A stretch of DNA of 61,079 nt, from positions 1 through 61,079 of the forward strand of contig JAKEKT010000142.1 of NCBI GenBank assembly GCA_021495925.1. Reading direction: 5' to 3'. Within the stretch, counting starts at the first letter, position 1, and each line of letters opens with the position of its first letter. A program made the translations under genes and the position numbers. This stretch comes from Diplodia intermedia. Its lineage: Eukaryota > Ascomycota > Dothideomycetes > Botryosphaeriales > Botryosphaeriaceae. A model generated the notes under the pieces. The model saw only the letters and a program-made list of their open reading frames with translations, searched no databases and was not told the origin of the DNA. Positions 1-10,980 of this stretch are shown here, piece by piece.

Positions 1-2213
1 AATTGGAGGGCGTGAGGTGAGGTTGTTGTCTTGGGGTGATCTAGCTGCGTTTTCTTCTTTCCTCATGCCAAGACGAGAGATTTGGTAGAGCGGCGATGGC
101 GGCGATGGTGGTGGTGGGGGGGTTCTGAGTGGTGGAGGTGGAATGGAATTGATGCTCTTGCTTTCTCCTGTGATTGATTTGTTTTTGCTTCTTTGGTTCT
201 TCTTTTTCTGTGCAGGTGCAGGTGCGTGCAGAGAGAGTGCTTGCGCCTTCTGCGCATCTATCGCGTTGTTGACGAGACGACTTGGGATTGTGTGCCATGC
301 CATGCCATGCATGCGTCGACGAAGAGCACACACGAACTGGGTCAGTCAGGCGAATAGAGAGGGGACGGGAGAGTGGTGGTCATGCGCGCGCGGATGTATG
401 TATGTCACGGGGGTGGAAACACCTGTCGTTCGCCCACCCACCCAAGTACAGTACATCGCCACATATATAAAAAAAAACACAACCGACCTCTTCCGTTCTT
501 CTTCTTCTTCTTCTCTCCGCAATAGGGGAACGGCGGCCGGATCAACCGCTTGCTTCTTCGGAGGCCTCGGTGGACATCTACTACTGTTTTCTCCCTCCAA
601 TGCAAAGGGTTTACTGTGCTCGGCTCGCCCTCGCCCTTGCCCTCGTCCCACACCGCGGGAAACGACTGAGCGGCTCACTCTACCCTACTCTACTTCCTCT
701 TTCGTCGTCGCCGCCGCAGCAGTGTGGTTTGTTCGTGGGAAGCGAGAAGGTAGACGCGCTGGTGGTGTTCATCAGCATGTTTGCGTGTCGTGGCTTTGAC
801 GCTGCTGTTCGGCATCATTGAGTGTTTGTGATGGGGGGCGGCGGCATCGGCGGTTGTTGTTGTTGTTGCTGTTCGTGATGGTGTCGGGATGGGGCTGGGG
901 ACGGGGTTATGGGGGGGTTTTGTGTCGCGGGAGGGAGGGGAGTGTAGAAGCCAGGTGAAAATCCGAGTACGGTCATTTCGTTTGCGAACGGAAAAGAACA
1001 AGTCAGAGATTCCCTGAACTTGGTTCGCAGTTACCTCGACTGAAGGCTCTGTTGTCCAGAAAAGAAAGATGGAGCTGTGGTGGATGGTGGGAGGTTTTAT
1101 GCAGAGGTGAGGACGCTGCTGGGGAGGCGTTCCCGCTGACGGGGTGAGCGGGAACCTGGGCGCGTGAGGAGGTGCGAGCTCGGTTGCAGACTGGCTGGTG
1201 GGCGGCTGACCTGTTTCGGTGGATGTGGCGGGCATGTGGTTGGACTTGGGCACGAGTCGAGGTTTGCACTTGGGTTTGGCTGCCTACAAAAAGCAGATGC
1301 TTGTCGGCCTTGGTCACTTTCGTTTCTGCAACAAACGAGCTTTGGTCTTTTTTCAGATGCGTGGAAAAAGGCTACTCGTGGAGTAAAGCTCTGTTTTTTC
1401 AGTGTTACTGCGCCCTTCTCGCTCTTTTCGCCATTCATTTAAATCTGGTTCTCCCTCTCGCCCGCGCACTTCGTCTTGAAACAAGAGAAAATACACACTG
1501 ACGCTCACCACATCACGATCGTGACCCTCTTCATCACCGACATTTCGTGATGGCGCTCATCACTTGCACTACATGCGGATCTGCATCGCAACTCACACCG
1601 ATAAAGTTGAGAAGGGGCCTGCTTCGTCGCCGAGGCGACAGAGAACGCAGAAGTCAGCACCGAATGTCGCAACATGGACACCGCGGAAGCCACAAGCCAG
1701 TGATTTGTATACAGTCGTGGGTTGGTGCTCTCCCGCAGTTTCAGCCTCCCTTCGAGATAGTCACCTCTCCCAGGGCTCTGTTGTTGAGCAGAACGGAGAC
1801 GAAGGTGCGGTGAAGGAGGATTTTATGGGGAGGCGGACTGCGTCGTTGGGTGGGTGTCACGCGGTTGAAGCCCGGGCCTGGTCTCGTGGGCATGGGGAAA
1901 GTTGGTAGAGAGGGCGCAGCTGGCATTCATGTGGGGGCGTGAAAGGCCGGGCAAGTGGCACATGGGGCTGGGCTTTCGTTGAGGAGGTATAAATTAGAGA
2001 GATATCCGAGGGCCTGGTCTTGTTTCGTGGCATGCTGTTGCGGTGAAGCGGATCGGTTGGTTACAAAACCCAAAAAGGATATGTACTCTTTGTGGCAGAG
2101 CTGTCTCGTATAGATAGGCTGGACGTTTATTTTGATAGAAGCCATCAGATGATGCTGCACTTTATGCAGGAACGGTGCATTGCAGCATGAGGCGACAAAG
2201 TTGGTGAGGGGCA

Positions 2214-2285
2214 ACAGCCCCCTCTCGCAGCCGATGGCTAGCGCGAAGAATAGCAGAATATGGCGTAACTATGCCTTAGCTCGTT
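2214..2285 (-). repeat. Fragment of the MITE found at 14.0-14.3 kb
   Basis: About 72 bases match the reverse complement of one end of the element at 14033-14260. The match includes the terminal motif CGCAGCCGATGGCTAGCGCG and the adjacent AATAGCAGA..GTAACTAT.CCTTAGCTCGTT. Only one end is present here; I could not find the matching inverted end nearby, so this is a truncated or solo-end copy. Confidence 0.8.
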
Positions 2286-2747
2286 AAAAATCTGTTGAAA
2301 TTGTAAGAGCAGGAACGAGGACAAACGAGAGTCGCTTCGTCAACCAGGTCTTTCGCAAACTATACACTACTCCCTGCGGCTAAGAGAGCGGCGACAGAAA
2401 GAAAAGGGATTAATACAAACGGCTTATTTTATATACAGCTTCATTTCACGCATGCTCATGTCTGCTGAGAACTTCTTTAGAGTCACATTGACGTGCCACT
2501 AGAGAAGCAATATGGCAGTCGCGATAAATTCAGCAGGCAGGTGATCCGATCCAGCCAGGGTTATCAGATCCAAAAGGGATCACGAGGTCGCACATATATG
2601 GGTTTTAGTAGTTCTATTGGAGTAGCTAAGTATGAACGCAGTAACGATAGGAAGTCAAGCTCTATCTTCTCCGCATAATCTTACAACCAGCTTGCAAGTC
2701 AGGAAATCAAGAAATCAAACAGACAAGCGGAAAACAATCGTTCCGTT

Positions 2748-2752
<5 letters not shown>

Positions 2753-2780
<28 letters not shown>
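2753..2780. repeat. (TC)14 microsatellite
   Basis: An uninterrupted dinucleotide run directly downstream of the stop codon of the minus-strand gene that ends at 2786. It would lie in that gene's 3' flank or 3' UTR. Confidence 0.95.
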
Positions 2781-2783
<3 letters not shown>

Positions 2784-2785
2784 GT

Positions 2786-4237
2786 TCACACCTCATCCCA
2801 GCGCCCATCCACCCGCGTAAGCGAAGTGAACTCCTTCCTCCACTCCCCCATGAACGGCTCGATGGCAACGCCACGGCTCTCCGCCGCGCGCTCGAGACGC
2901 TCACAGGCACGCTTCGCCAGTGCCAACGTCTCGTCCGAGACATTAGATGGCGGGCCTCCCATCATCGGCCCAGAGCCCATATCTGAGCCCATGCCAGGCC
3001 CCATGTCCGAGCCCACGTCCGAGCCGCATCCCCAGTCGGACTGGTTCTGCTGATCGTCCGACCGCGCATCGCCGTCGTCGGAGCCGTCCTCCGGGAAGGG
3101 GCAAGGGGGTGAAGCAGCGCCGTGGGCACCGCCGCCATGCTGCGATGAGGAGGGGGAAGGGGAGGAAGACCCGTTGTCGCCGCAGAAGGAGGGGTCGAAC
3201 GAAGCCACGAGCCCACTGATATCGAAGGGAGCCTCGTCCACGACGTCCTCCTCCGGGGGGTGCTGCTTCGCAAGGTACGCCTCGTTCCCGGCGCGGTCCT
3301 GCTCGCTGTCGTCCAGGTCCAGCGCGATGCTGAGGCTCTTCAGACGCGGCAGGAAGGCGGGGTTCTCGAACGCGTCGATCCACTCGTCGACGACGGCGTC
3401 GCGCGCGAGCGAGACGGAGCTCTGCAAGCGGAGAGTCTCGAGGTTCGGCGGGAGCGACCGGAAGAGGGCCGGCAGCTGGTCGCGGTCGGCGAAGTTGTCG
3501 CCCAGCACGAGGACGAGGGTGGTCAGGCGCGTGAGGCGCGGCAGGACGGACTCGAGGATGCGCTCGTCGCAGACGTTCATGTCGTTGTCGCCGCTGGCGA
3601 CGAGGCTGAGGGTCTGCACCGAGGCGAGCAGGCACGGGCGCGCGACGTTGTAGTTGTGGAGCGTGTCCAGGACGTCGTTGTGGGCGATCTCCAGGGTCTT
3701 GAGCTGCGAGTCGGGCTTCTTGTCGGAGGCGTTGTCGGTGCCGTTGGCGTGCTTGTTGCGCTTCCGCTCGTCGACGAGGTCGCTAGCGGAGATGGGAGGG
3801 GAGTGATGGCGCGCCAGGCGCGGGATCCTCGAGGGAGGAAGGCGGCGAGGAGGGTTTCCTTGAAGTGCCTGCAGCTTGGGCTGGACGAGCTCCTTGTCCG
3901 TCGGGCCCTCGAAGCGAAGCCCGGAGGTGTGGTTGAGCACCAGGTGCGGGACCCGGCCCTCGAGGATCCAAGGAGACTTGCAGGTCTCACGGCAGGCGCT
4001 GCTGATAGTGATCTTCTCTAGAGGCCAGTGCAGCGGGATGTCGCGGTCGTTGAGCCGCTCGTTCCATCCGCTGTCCAGGTGAAGGTCCTTGACGGAGGTA
4101 AAATGGTTCGAGAGCAGGACCCAGTGGTCGTTGGTCGGGATGTCCTTGGCAAGGTAAAGCTTCTCGACATGGCGTGGAGCATTGTCCAGTTGAGGCTGCA
4201 GTGCAGCGGTCATGTCAAGCTTCATGAAACTCTCCAT
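2786..4237 (-). CDS. LRR/F-box-like protein of unknown role
   Basis: A single open frame of about 483 aa from the ATG at 4237. Spaced hydrophobic segments such as VQTLSLVAS, LTTLVLVLG, LETLRLQSS and LKSLSIALD resemble the strand repeats of the fungal leucine-rich proteins often annotated as F-box/LRR, but I cannot see a clear N-terminal F-box. The C-terminal third is low-complexity, rich in Ser, Asp, Gly and Met, with repeated GSDMG units. The frame stays open upstream of 4237 to an AG acceptor near 4265, and a GTAAGC lies at 4328, so a short upstream exon is possible; I could not find one with an in-frame ATG. The molecular role is unknown. Confidence 0.7.
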   Translation of the reverse strand: MESFMKLDMTAALQPQLDNAPRHVEKLYLAKDIPTNDHWVLLSNHFTSVKDLHLDSGWNERLNDRDIPLHWPLEKITISSACRETCKSPWILEGRVPHLVLNHTSGLRFEGPTDKELVQPKLQALQGNPPRRLPPSRIPRLARHHSPPISASDLVDERKRNKHANGTDNASDKKPDSQLKTLEIAHNDVLDTLHNYNVARPCLLASVQTLSLVASGDNDMNVCDERILESVLPRLTRLTTLVLVLGDNFADRDQLPALFRSLPPNLETLRLQSSVSLARDAVVDEWIDAFENPAFLPRLKSLSIALDLDDSEQDRAGNEAYLAKQHPPEEDVVDEAPFDISGLVASFDPSFCGDNGSSSPSPSSSQHGGGAHGAASPPCPFPEDGSDDGDARSDDQQNQSDWGCGSDVGSDMGPGMGSDMGSGPMMGGPPSNVSDETLALAKRACERLERAAESRGVAIEPFMGEWRKEFTSLTRVDGRWDEV

Positions 4238-5296
4238 GATGAAAAGGTTGATGCGGTGGATGTTCTGCAAGTTCAAAGTCAGTGCGGAGGTGTAGATGCC
4301 TCGAAGGGAGCAACCGTGGGATGCTTACACTGTGCGGACTGCGTATATGCAGAGTTCACTGGATGAAGAGCTGAGAGTCGAGTCCATCTCTCGGTTTTAA
4401 GGGGCTATCCACAAGCGTTGTCAAGGTGTTCAACAGACACTTGTTTGCAAACAACTCCTCGTTGTCATAAACCTTGAAACAATGGTCGTTGTTTTCTCAC
4501 AAAACCAAACAAAGGTCAAGGGCCGTGTTTACTGGTCACTTTCAATGGTATGGTTCTTGGCAGCTCTCACAAAGTCAACGAAAACAAGTAGATGGAGCAA
4601 GACTGTTACTAAATTGCGATAATGTAGAGCCATCACTCCTATTAACAGCTACTCCGATATGTGATTGGCCAGCTGCGCCGCTTTATACGCTGGTCACTCT
4701 CCTGGTTCAAGTCTCACATTGTACATACCTACCCGACGATTATAGACGAGAAAAAAAATCCGAGCCTCCCCACGACCTTGGATGGATGGTTTCCTTCGAG
4801 AACCAACGTGTATAGATCGGATTCTGTCATTCCACAAATAAGGTGATTTCATGAAAGCCTTCTTACGTTCTGCTGTGACCGTCATTGTTACAGCACCTGC
4901 GAAGCAGTAAGAGACACGTTGTGAACCCCAAACGCAAGGTCTTCATAGTCTTTATCGCGACGAAGAGTGTGAATATCGGCTGAATATCATCCAGACGACA
5001 GCTTCGAACGTAGCAAACCATCATCGCCAAGCATAAGCCGAAGCTTAAACACACACCCAGCCCCTCAAACCAACAGTGCGATCCCACCCCCCGGACCAAA
5101 ACGGACGGAACACCCACACGGCTGAATAATAAACACCCCAGCACCACAAAGCCCGCGATGCCGTCAGCAATCAACCCCCCCAACCCCTCACCATCATCTC
5201 CCACATAACCCAGCCTTCCCCACCCCAGCACCCAAACCCGCCCAGCAACCAGCGCCTCGAAGAACCAAAAACCACCAACATCCACATCCTGAAGCC
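4238..5296. other. Intergenic, divergent promoter region
   Basis: Lies between two divergently transcribed genes. 5040-5290 is strongly C-rich and contains no convincing frame. The bases just upstream of 5297 would be the dehydrogenase promoter and leader. I see nothing else. Confidence 0.6.
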
Positions 5297-6539
5297 ATGC
5301 CGTCCACCCCCACCACCACCCTTACCTACCGCCGCACAACCGGCCCCCACCCCCACACCCTCACCCCCACCACCGCCCCCCTCCCCGCCTCCCTCGGCCC
5401 GCACGACGTCCTCATCCGCATCCGCGCCGTCGCCCTCAACTTCCGCGACGTCGCCATGCTGCACGAAGGCCGCTACCCGGTGCCCGTCATCGCGGGCGGC
5501 ATCCCAGCGTCGGACTGCGCGGGCGAGGTGGTCGCGGTGGGCGGGGGCGTGGCGCGTTTCGCGGTGGGCGACCGCGTGGCGCCGACGTTTGATGTCGCGC
5601 ATCTGACGGGGGAAGGCGCGGAGAGGGATGCGGGGATGTGCGCGTTGGGGGGCGATGTGGATGGCGTGTTGAGGGAGTGGGGGGTGTGGGGGGAGGAGGT
5701 GCTGGTGGCGTTGCCGGGGGGGTTGGGGTGGGAGGAGGTGAGTTGTGTGGATGGAGTGGTGTTGGAGGGGCGGGGCGCGCGGGGCTGACTGTGTGCGTGT
5801 GGTAGGCGGCGACGATTACGTGTGCGGGGGTGACGGCGTGGAAGGCGTTGAATTCGCTGGAGGTGCGGAGCGGTAGTGTCGCGTTGTTGCAGGGTGGGTG
5901 TTTCGTGTGACGGACGCTGGTTTGGGTTGCTGACGTCTTGTGTGCGTAGGTACCGGTGGTGTCAGCATGTTCGCGCTGCAGCTTTGCATTGCGGCGGGCA
6001 TCAGGCCGATCATTACGTCCTCCTCGGATGAGAAACTCGAGGCTATCAAGAAGCTGAGCCCCGCGGTCGAGGGAATCAACTACAAGAAGCACGCAGATGT
6101 GGCTGCAGAGGTCCTGCGACTCACGGATGGGAAAGGCGTCGATATCGTCGTGAACAACACTGGCATGGCTTCTTTCCCTTCAGACTTCGCCTGTCTGCGT
6201 AAGAGATACGGGACAATCTCGTGGGTTGGGTTTCTCGAAGGATTCAAGGGTGACTGGGACCCAAGTCACCTGTTTTCACTAATGGCAAAGTCTGCGAGGA
6301 TTCAGTACGTTAAATTCCAGCAAACTTGCTACTTCTTGCAAAAGTACTGACTTCAGAACTCCAGGGGTATCGCGGTGGGCTCGAGGAAGGACTTTGAAGA
6401 TGTGTGCAAGTTCCTGGAGGACAAGAAAGTGCAGCTCACTCCCATCATCGACAGGGTCTTCACTTTTGACGAGGCCCCGCAAGCGTTTGAATACTTGTAT
6501 TCGGGAAAGCACGTTGGAAAGGTTGTCATCAAGATCTGA
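5297..6539 (+). CDS. Zinc-free medium-chain dehydrogenase/quinone oxidoreductase
   Basis: Four exons (5297-5737, 5806-5893, 5950-6304, 6365-6539) give 352 aa, the usual length for the medium-chain dehydrogenase/reductase superfamily. The N-terminal GroES-like half has the ALNFRD motif at about residues 46-51 and GEVVAVG..V..F.VGDRV. The second half has the nucleotide-binding glycine motif GTGGVS at about 177-182, split by intron 2, and ends in the family tail GKHVGKVVI. The cysteine and histidine ligands of zinc alcohol dehydrogenases are not apparent at the usual places, so an NAD(P)H-dependent quinone or enone reductase is likelier than an alcohol dehydrogenase. The substrate cannot be read from sequence. 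Exon 1 changes from C-rich to G-rich codon endings part way through. Confidence 0.9.
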
Positions 6540-6800
6540 ACACATTCGCGGGCTGGTAGAAGTTGTATGCATTCCTTGATTCTGCTGGGGACAACACTTG
6601 TCTGATACATCCAATAGGCTGCAAGTTTGGGAAGCAGCAAATGTGTTTTACGAAGGTGAAAGGCAACAGGCCTTCCATTGAAGATGTCATGCTTGAGAAT
6701 CTGTTTCAGTGAACGAAAGCATTGGTGATGACGAACTTTGTAATATTCTCAGAAGAAAGACTACGATTCATTTGAGCTTTCGACGTACAACAACCCAGTG

Positions 6801-8870
6801 CTACCTCCTCCTACCCGCACCGCCGGCAGCTGCATCTCCTCTCTCCGCCAAGCTAACCACTTCGCTAATACCGGCCTGCTCCTGCTCATCCTCCAGCGCA
6901 CGGATCTCCTCGCGGCAATCCCACCACTTCTCTTCCGCCCGCTCGAACGCCATCGTCTTGATCTCCTTTGGCATCTTCGCCTCGCCACCATACTTCCGCG
7001 CCAGCTCATCAATGATGACGTTTTGCCACTCATTCGTGGAGCGCGCGTAGAAATCACGCAGCGCCTCGAACGGCCGCGGATGTGGCAGACCGTCTTCCGA
7101 GAGCGCAGAAGCGGACTTGTGCTTCTCATCCGCGGTATCAACCTCGTCCACTTCCTTCTCCTTGGACGGAGCAGCGGAGACGGAGGTAGCAGCGGTGCTC
7201 GCAACGTCGTCTTCGTCGCTACCAGCCGCCTCATCGTCTTCATCCTCCTCGTCCTCCTCATCTTCATCCTCTTCTTCATCCTCGCTCTCCTCGCCCTGCC
7301 AGTCTTCGAGCTCGCGGCGGAAGATCTCCTTGACGCCCTCCAGCTTACCCAAGTCAATCGCCCACATCTCATCGAACGTAAACTCGCGATCCGCCTTCTC
7401 GAAGGTGCCGCCGAAGACGTACAGCACGTCATCCTGCACCGCGAGCGCGGCGTTGAATCTGGGGTGCGGCATTTCAAACTGCACCGTCTTCGGCGGGCGA
7501 TCCGGCTTATCCTCGTCATCCTCCTCCGCCTTCTTCCCCTCGCCACCTCCCGGCGTCCCCGCGCCGTCCGCCGGCAGTTCGCCATCCTCATCAGCACCGG
7601 CCAACGTCCCCCTCATCTCCAGCGCCTTCAGATTCCGCAACAGCTCCTCCTCATCCGCCTTCCCGCGGCCCCTCCTCCCACCGCGGTCACCGGCGCCCGT
7701 CTGCTTCTTCCCCTGCGCGCGCGGCTTGCGCAGCGCGAGCGGGAAGTAGCGGTTGCGGTCGATGTTCCACGCGAACAGCTGGTTGAAGAACTCGCTGTCG
7801 ATGCCCTCCTCGCTCTCCTCGACGTCGTGCACGCCGCCGAACAGGATGCCGCGGCCCTTGTGGAACGCCATGGTGGCGCCCGCGCGCGGCGGGTTGGGCG
7901 GGTTCGCGGCCTTTTTGCGGCGCTCCCAGTGCACCTTGGGCAGGGCGTTGTCGACGGGCACGATGCGCAGGAACCACGTGTCCTGGTGCACGACGGGCTT
8001 CAGCACGTTGCGCGACGCGGGGCCGCCTTTCCCGCTGCCGGCGCCCTTGGCTGCCTGCTTGACGCGCGAGTAGCCGCCGTACAGCACGGCGCCGGCGTCG
8101 CTGGGGAGGAAGGAAAACGACGAGCGGGCGTCGGGGCGCTGGCCGACGGGCGGCAGCTTGGGCTCGTGCCACTGGTACGTGGCCGTGTCGTAGATCCACA
8201 CGTCGTTGAGGTAGCGCGTGTGCTGGCTGGTGTCCTGGAAGCCGCCGAAGAGGACGATGTAGTTCTTGAAGTACGTCATGCGGTGGCCGCTGCGGGCGGG
8301 CGGGCCCTTGTTGCCCTTGGTCTCGACGCGCATCCACTCGCGCGAGCCCGGCTCCAGCCGCCACAGGTCGTTGTAGTGGTAGAAGGTGCCCTGCTTGGGC
8401 GACGAGAACTCGCCGCCGAAGAGGTAGACGGCCTTGTCGTTGCCGCCGCGCGTCCACGCGTGGCCCGACCGCGGCAGCGGCGTGTTGGGCGACGTCACCT
8501 TGCGCCACTCGTCGCGGTTGATGTTGTAGACGAAGAGGTCGTTGTAGAAGTGGGCCAGGGCGCCGTTGAAATACTCGCCGCCGAACAGGAACAGCTCGTT
8601 GTCGTTGGTGGGCGAGCCGATCAGCGTGGCCGAGCCGCGCGCCGACGGCGGCTCGCTGACGGCCTCGGTGACCTTGAGGAACTGCTCCTGCTGCCGCGCG
8701 TACTCGGCCAGCACCGCGTCGATGTCGACGTCATCGGCGTCGCTGTCGTCGCCGTTGTCCTTGGGCCGCTTTTGGTTCTTTTGCTCTTTCTTGCCGGCTT
8801 TTTTCTCTTGCTTTGCGGCGGTGCGGGCCTTCTTTTCGGCCTTCTTGGCCTTGTCCGCCTTCTTGGCCAT
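6801..8870 (-). CDS. Kelch-repeat protein, KEL3/KLHDC4 type
   Basis: An intronless 689-aa frame. The N-terminus is a Lys/Ala-rich coiled segment (MAKKADKAKKAEKKA) of the kind seen in fungal KEL3 and animal KLHDC4. Six kelch blades follow, marked by the double glycines in LFLFGGEYF, VYLFGGEFS, IVLFGGFQD, AVLYGGYSR, GILFGGVHD and LYVFGGTFE, forming a beta-propeller. A Glu/Asp-rich linker leads to the family's conserved C-terminal region (about residues 580-670, HPRPFEALRDFYARS...W). The family is cytoplasmic or nuclear with no defined reaction; the propeller probably binds protein partners. It is divergent from the S33 peptidase gene across about 0.5 kb. Confidence 0.93.
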   Translation of the reverse strand: MAKKADKAKKAEKKARTAAKQEKKAGKKEQKNQKRPKDNGDDSDADDVDIDAVLAEYARQQEQFLKVTEAVSEPPSARGSATLIGSPTNDNELFLFGGEYFNGALAHFYNDLFVYNINRDEWRKVTSPNTPLPRSGHAWTRGGNDKAVYLFGGEFSSPKQGTFYHYNDLWRLEPGSREWMRVETKGNKGPPARSGHRMTYFKNYIVLFGGFQDTSQHTRYLNDVWIYDTATYQWHEPKLPPVGQRPDARSSFSFLPSDAGAVLYGGYSRVKQAAKGAGSGKGGPASRNVLKPVVHQDTWFLRIVPVDNALPKVHWERRKKAANPPNPPRAGATMAFHKGRGILFGGVHDVEESEEGIDSEFFNQLFAWNIDRNRYFPLALRKPRAQGKKQTGAGDRGGRRGRGKADEEELLRNLKALEMRGTLAGADEDGELPADGAGTPGGGEGKKAEEDDEDKPDRPPKTVQFEMPHPRFNAALAVQDDVLYVFGGTFEKADREFTFDEMWAIDLGKLEGVKEIFRRELEDWQGEESEDEEEDEDEEDEEDEDDEAAGSDEDDVASTAATSVSAAPSKEKEVDEVDTADEKHKSASALSEDGLPHPRPFEALRDFYARSTNEWQNVIIDELARKYGGEAKMPKEIKTMAFERAEEKWWDCREEIRALEDEQEQAGISEVVSLAERGDAAAGGAGRRR

Positions 8871-9377
8871 TGTCGGAAGTTGAGGTTAATGGAAGTGTAA
8901 CACACGGAATTCGAAGCACGTTTGCTGGTGAGGAATGCAGGCAATTCGAATCGGTGAGACAACAGATTCAGCGAGCGTCCCAGCAAAACCGTGCGGAGAA
9001 GCGAAAGGGTGTCAAAGAAGGAGCGTCCGGGGCAAGTGCAGGCGGAAGGTGGTGGGTGTGCGGCTTCCAAATTTTTGGCGCCCGCCCCGCTGCCCCGCAG
9101 TCTCCGCTCTTGGCACTCCGCCCCCCTGTCGAGATGATCTGACGCTTCGGCGCCGGCAACCCCACCTCCACCCTCCACCAACAACCACCGGTCCCAGCTG
9201 ACAGCCTTCCCTGTAGACCCACCAAGCCCCGATTGATCTACGAGCTTTTTTTGTGAGCTCTCTAGGCCAATTGCCCTGGTCCGCAGCCAGGAGTAAAGCA
9301 CATATACGCCAATTCGGCACCTCCCCCTCCGTCCTCTTATCTCTCACATAGCAGCACTCCCACAGCACGTGCCCAAC
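8871..9377. promoter_or_regulatory. Shared 5' region between divergent genes
   Basis: A 507-base spacer separates the start codons of the kelch gene (minus) and the S33 peptidase gene (plus), so it must hold both promoters and leaders. I do not see an unambiguous TATA box. No gene is supported here. Confidence 0.6.
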
Positions 9378-10980
9378 ATGATCAAGATATCCCCCGCCAA
9401 GATCATCGAGCAGCGCTCGCACATCGTGCCCGGTAGGACGCCTCAGCCAAGCCCCAGCGGCAGCGTGCCACGCACCCCACTAACCCCCGCACAGGCAAAC
9501 TCAAAATAACCGAATACTTCTTCGAAGTGCCCACGCACTGGCACAAGCCCGACTCGCGGCCGCTCCGGCTCTTCGCGCGCTCCGCCCGCAAAGCCGAAAA
9601 ACCCATCGACCCCACCACCACCGCTTCCGACTCGGACGCCGCCGACGAAGAGGCCAAGAAGCAGCAGCAGTTGCCCTGGCTGCTCTTCCTGCAGGGCGGG
9701 CCCGGCTTCGGCTGCCGCTCGCCGCAGGACGTCGGGTGGACGCAGCAGGCGCTGGACCGCGGGTACCAGGTGCTCATGCTGGACCAGCGCGGCACGGGGC
9801 TCAGCTCGCCCGTGAGCGCCAGCACGCTCGGGCTGCGCGGCGATGAGGATACGCAGGCCGCGTACCTCAAGTCGTTCCGCGCCGACTCGATCGTGCGCGA
9901 CGCAGAGGCGGTGCGGCTGGCGCTGACCGAGGGCTGGCCCGAGGAGAAGCGCAAGTGGAGCGTGGCCGGGCAGAGCTTCGGCGGTTTCTGCATCACGACG
10001 TATCTGAGTTTCTATCCCGAGGGGTTGCGCGAGGCGTTTTATTTCGGCGGGCTGCCGCCGTTGGTGGAGGAGCCCGATCAGGTGTATCGGCGGACGTTTG
10101 CGAAGCTGCGGGAGCGGAACGAGGCGTACTATCGCAAGTATCCCGAGGATGTGAAGAGGGTGCGGGATGTGGTGAAGCTGCTGAGGCGGTTCGGGGACAG
10201 CACCGTGAGGCTGTCCGGCGAGGGCAGTCTGTCGGCGCGGCGCTTCATGCAGCTCGGCATCAACTTTGGCTTCCATGGCGGGTTCGATATGATTCACGGT
10301 GAGCTGGAATGCTCTTCCGCGTGGGTGGCGGACCGTTACTGACCCCCCGCGCTCGCAGACCTCGTCCTCCGCTGCTCCAACGACCTCGCCGTCTTCGGCC
10401 ACCTCACCCGCCCCACCACCTCCCTCATCGAGCAGACCATGCCCTTCGACGACCACATCATCTACGCCATCCTCCACGAACCCATCTACTGCCAAGGGTG
10501 AGCAAAACCCACCTTCCCCCATTCCCGCCCGCAAAAAGCTCTTTCACTGACCCGACCCGGCACAGCAAACCGGCCAACTGGTCCGCGCACCGCGTCCAAC
10601 AAACCCTCGACGACTTCTCCCTCGACAAGCCGGACTCGCCATCCCCGCTCTTCTTCACCGGCGAGATGGTGTTCCCGTGGATGCTCGCCGACTACACGGA
10701 GCTGCGCGCGCTCGCCGCCGTCGCCGAGAAGCTGGCGGCCGACGCCGAGTGGCCCGCCCTGTACGACGAGGAGCGGCTGGCGCGCAACGAGGTGCCCGCG
10801 TACGCCGCCGTGTACATGGAGGACATGTACGTCGACTTCGGCTTCAGCATGGAGACGGCGAAGAAGATTAAGGGCTGCAAGACTTTTGTGACGAATGTCA
10901 TGTATCATGATGCGGTGCGGAGCCGCATGGATGAGGTGTGGAGGAATGTCTGGGCGTTGAGGGATGATGTTATTGATTAG
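9378..10980 (+). CDS. Serine peptidase S33, proline iminopeptidase-like alpha/beta hydrolase
   Basis: Four exons (9378-9432, 9495-10298, 10359-10497, 10566-10980) encode 470 aa. The alpha/beta-hydrolase core shows an oxyanion-loop motif GGPG in LQGGPGFG at about residue 85, the strand motif LDQRGTGLS and the nucleophile elbow GQSFGG at about 175-180, with Ser as the predicted nucleophile. The late His of VMYHDAV fits the catalytic histidine. These are marks of the proline iminopeptidase-like S33 family, which releases N-terminal residues from peptides. There is no signal peptide, so it is probably cytosolic. The first exon of 55 nt is set by a GTAGGA donor and an ACAG acceptor that keep the frame. 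Confidence 0.92.

Larger units (their letters stand above)
1..2785. other. Gene-poor left end
   Basis: I see no reading frame here with convincing protein character; frames on both strands are short, low-complexity (Pro, Thr, His, Arg) and lack recognisable motifs. Around 463-520 a TATATAAAAA run is followed by a CT-rich tract, which is promoter-like, but no supported gene follows it. Two stretches near 1022-1105 and 1752-1835 resemble each other weakly. An MITE fragment lies at 2214-2285 and a (TC) microsatellite at 2753-2780. The region may include the 5' flank of a gene lying off the left edge. Confidence 0.5.

Noticed and set aside
3260..4021. A 253-codon plus-strand frame opposite the LRR-like gene
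   Set aside because: Antisense shadow of GC-rich coding sequence, with no domain character.
6798..8900. A 700-codon plus-strand open frame opposite the kelch gene
   Set aside because: It is the antisense shadow of a GC-rich gene. The protein is Leu/Arg/Val-rich without motifs, while the minus strand gives clear kelch repeats.
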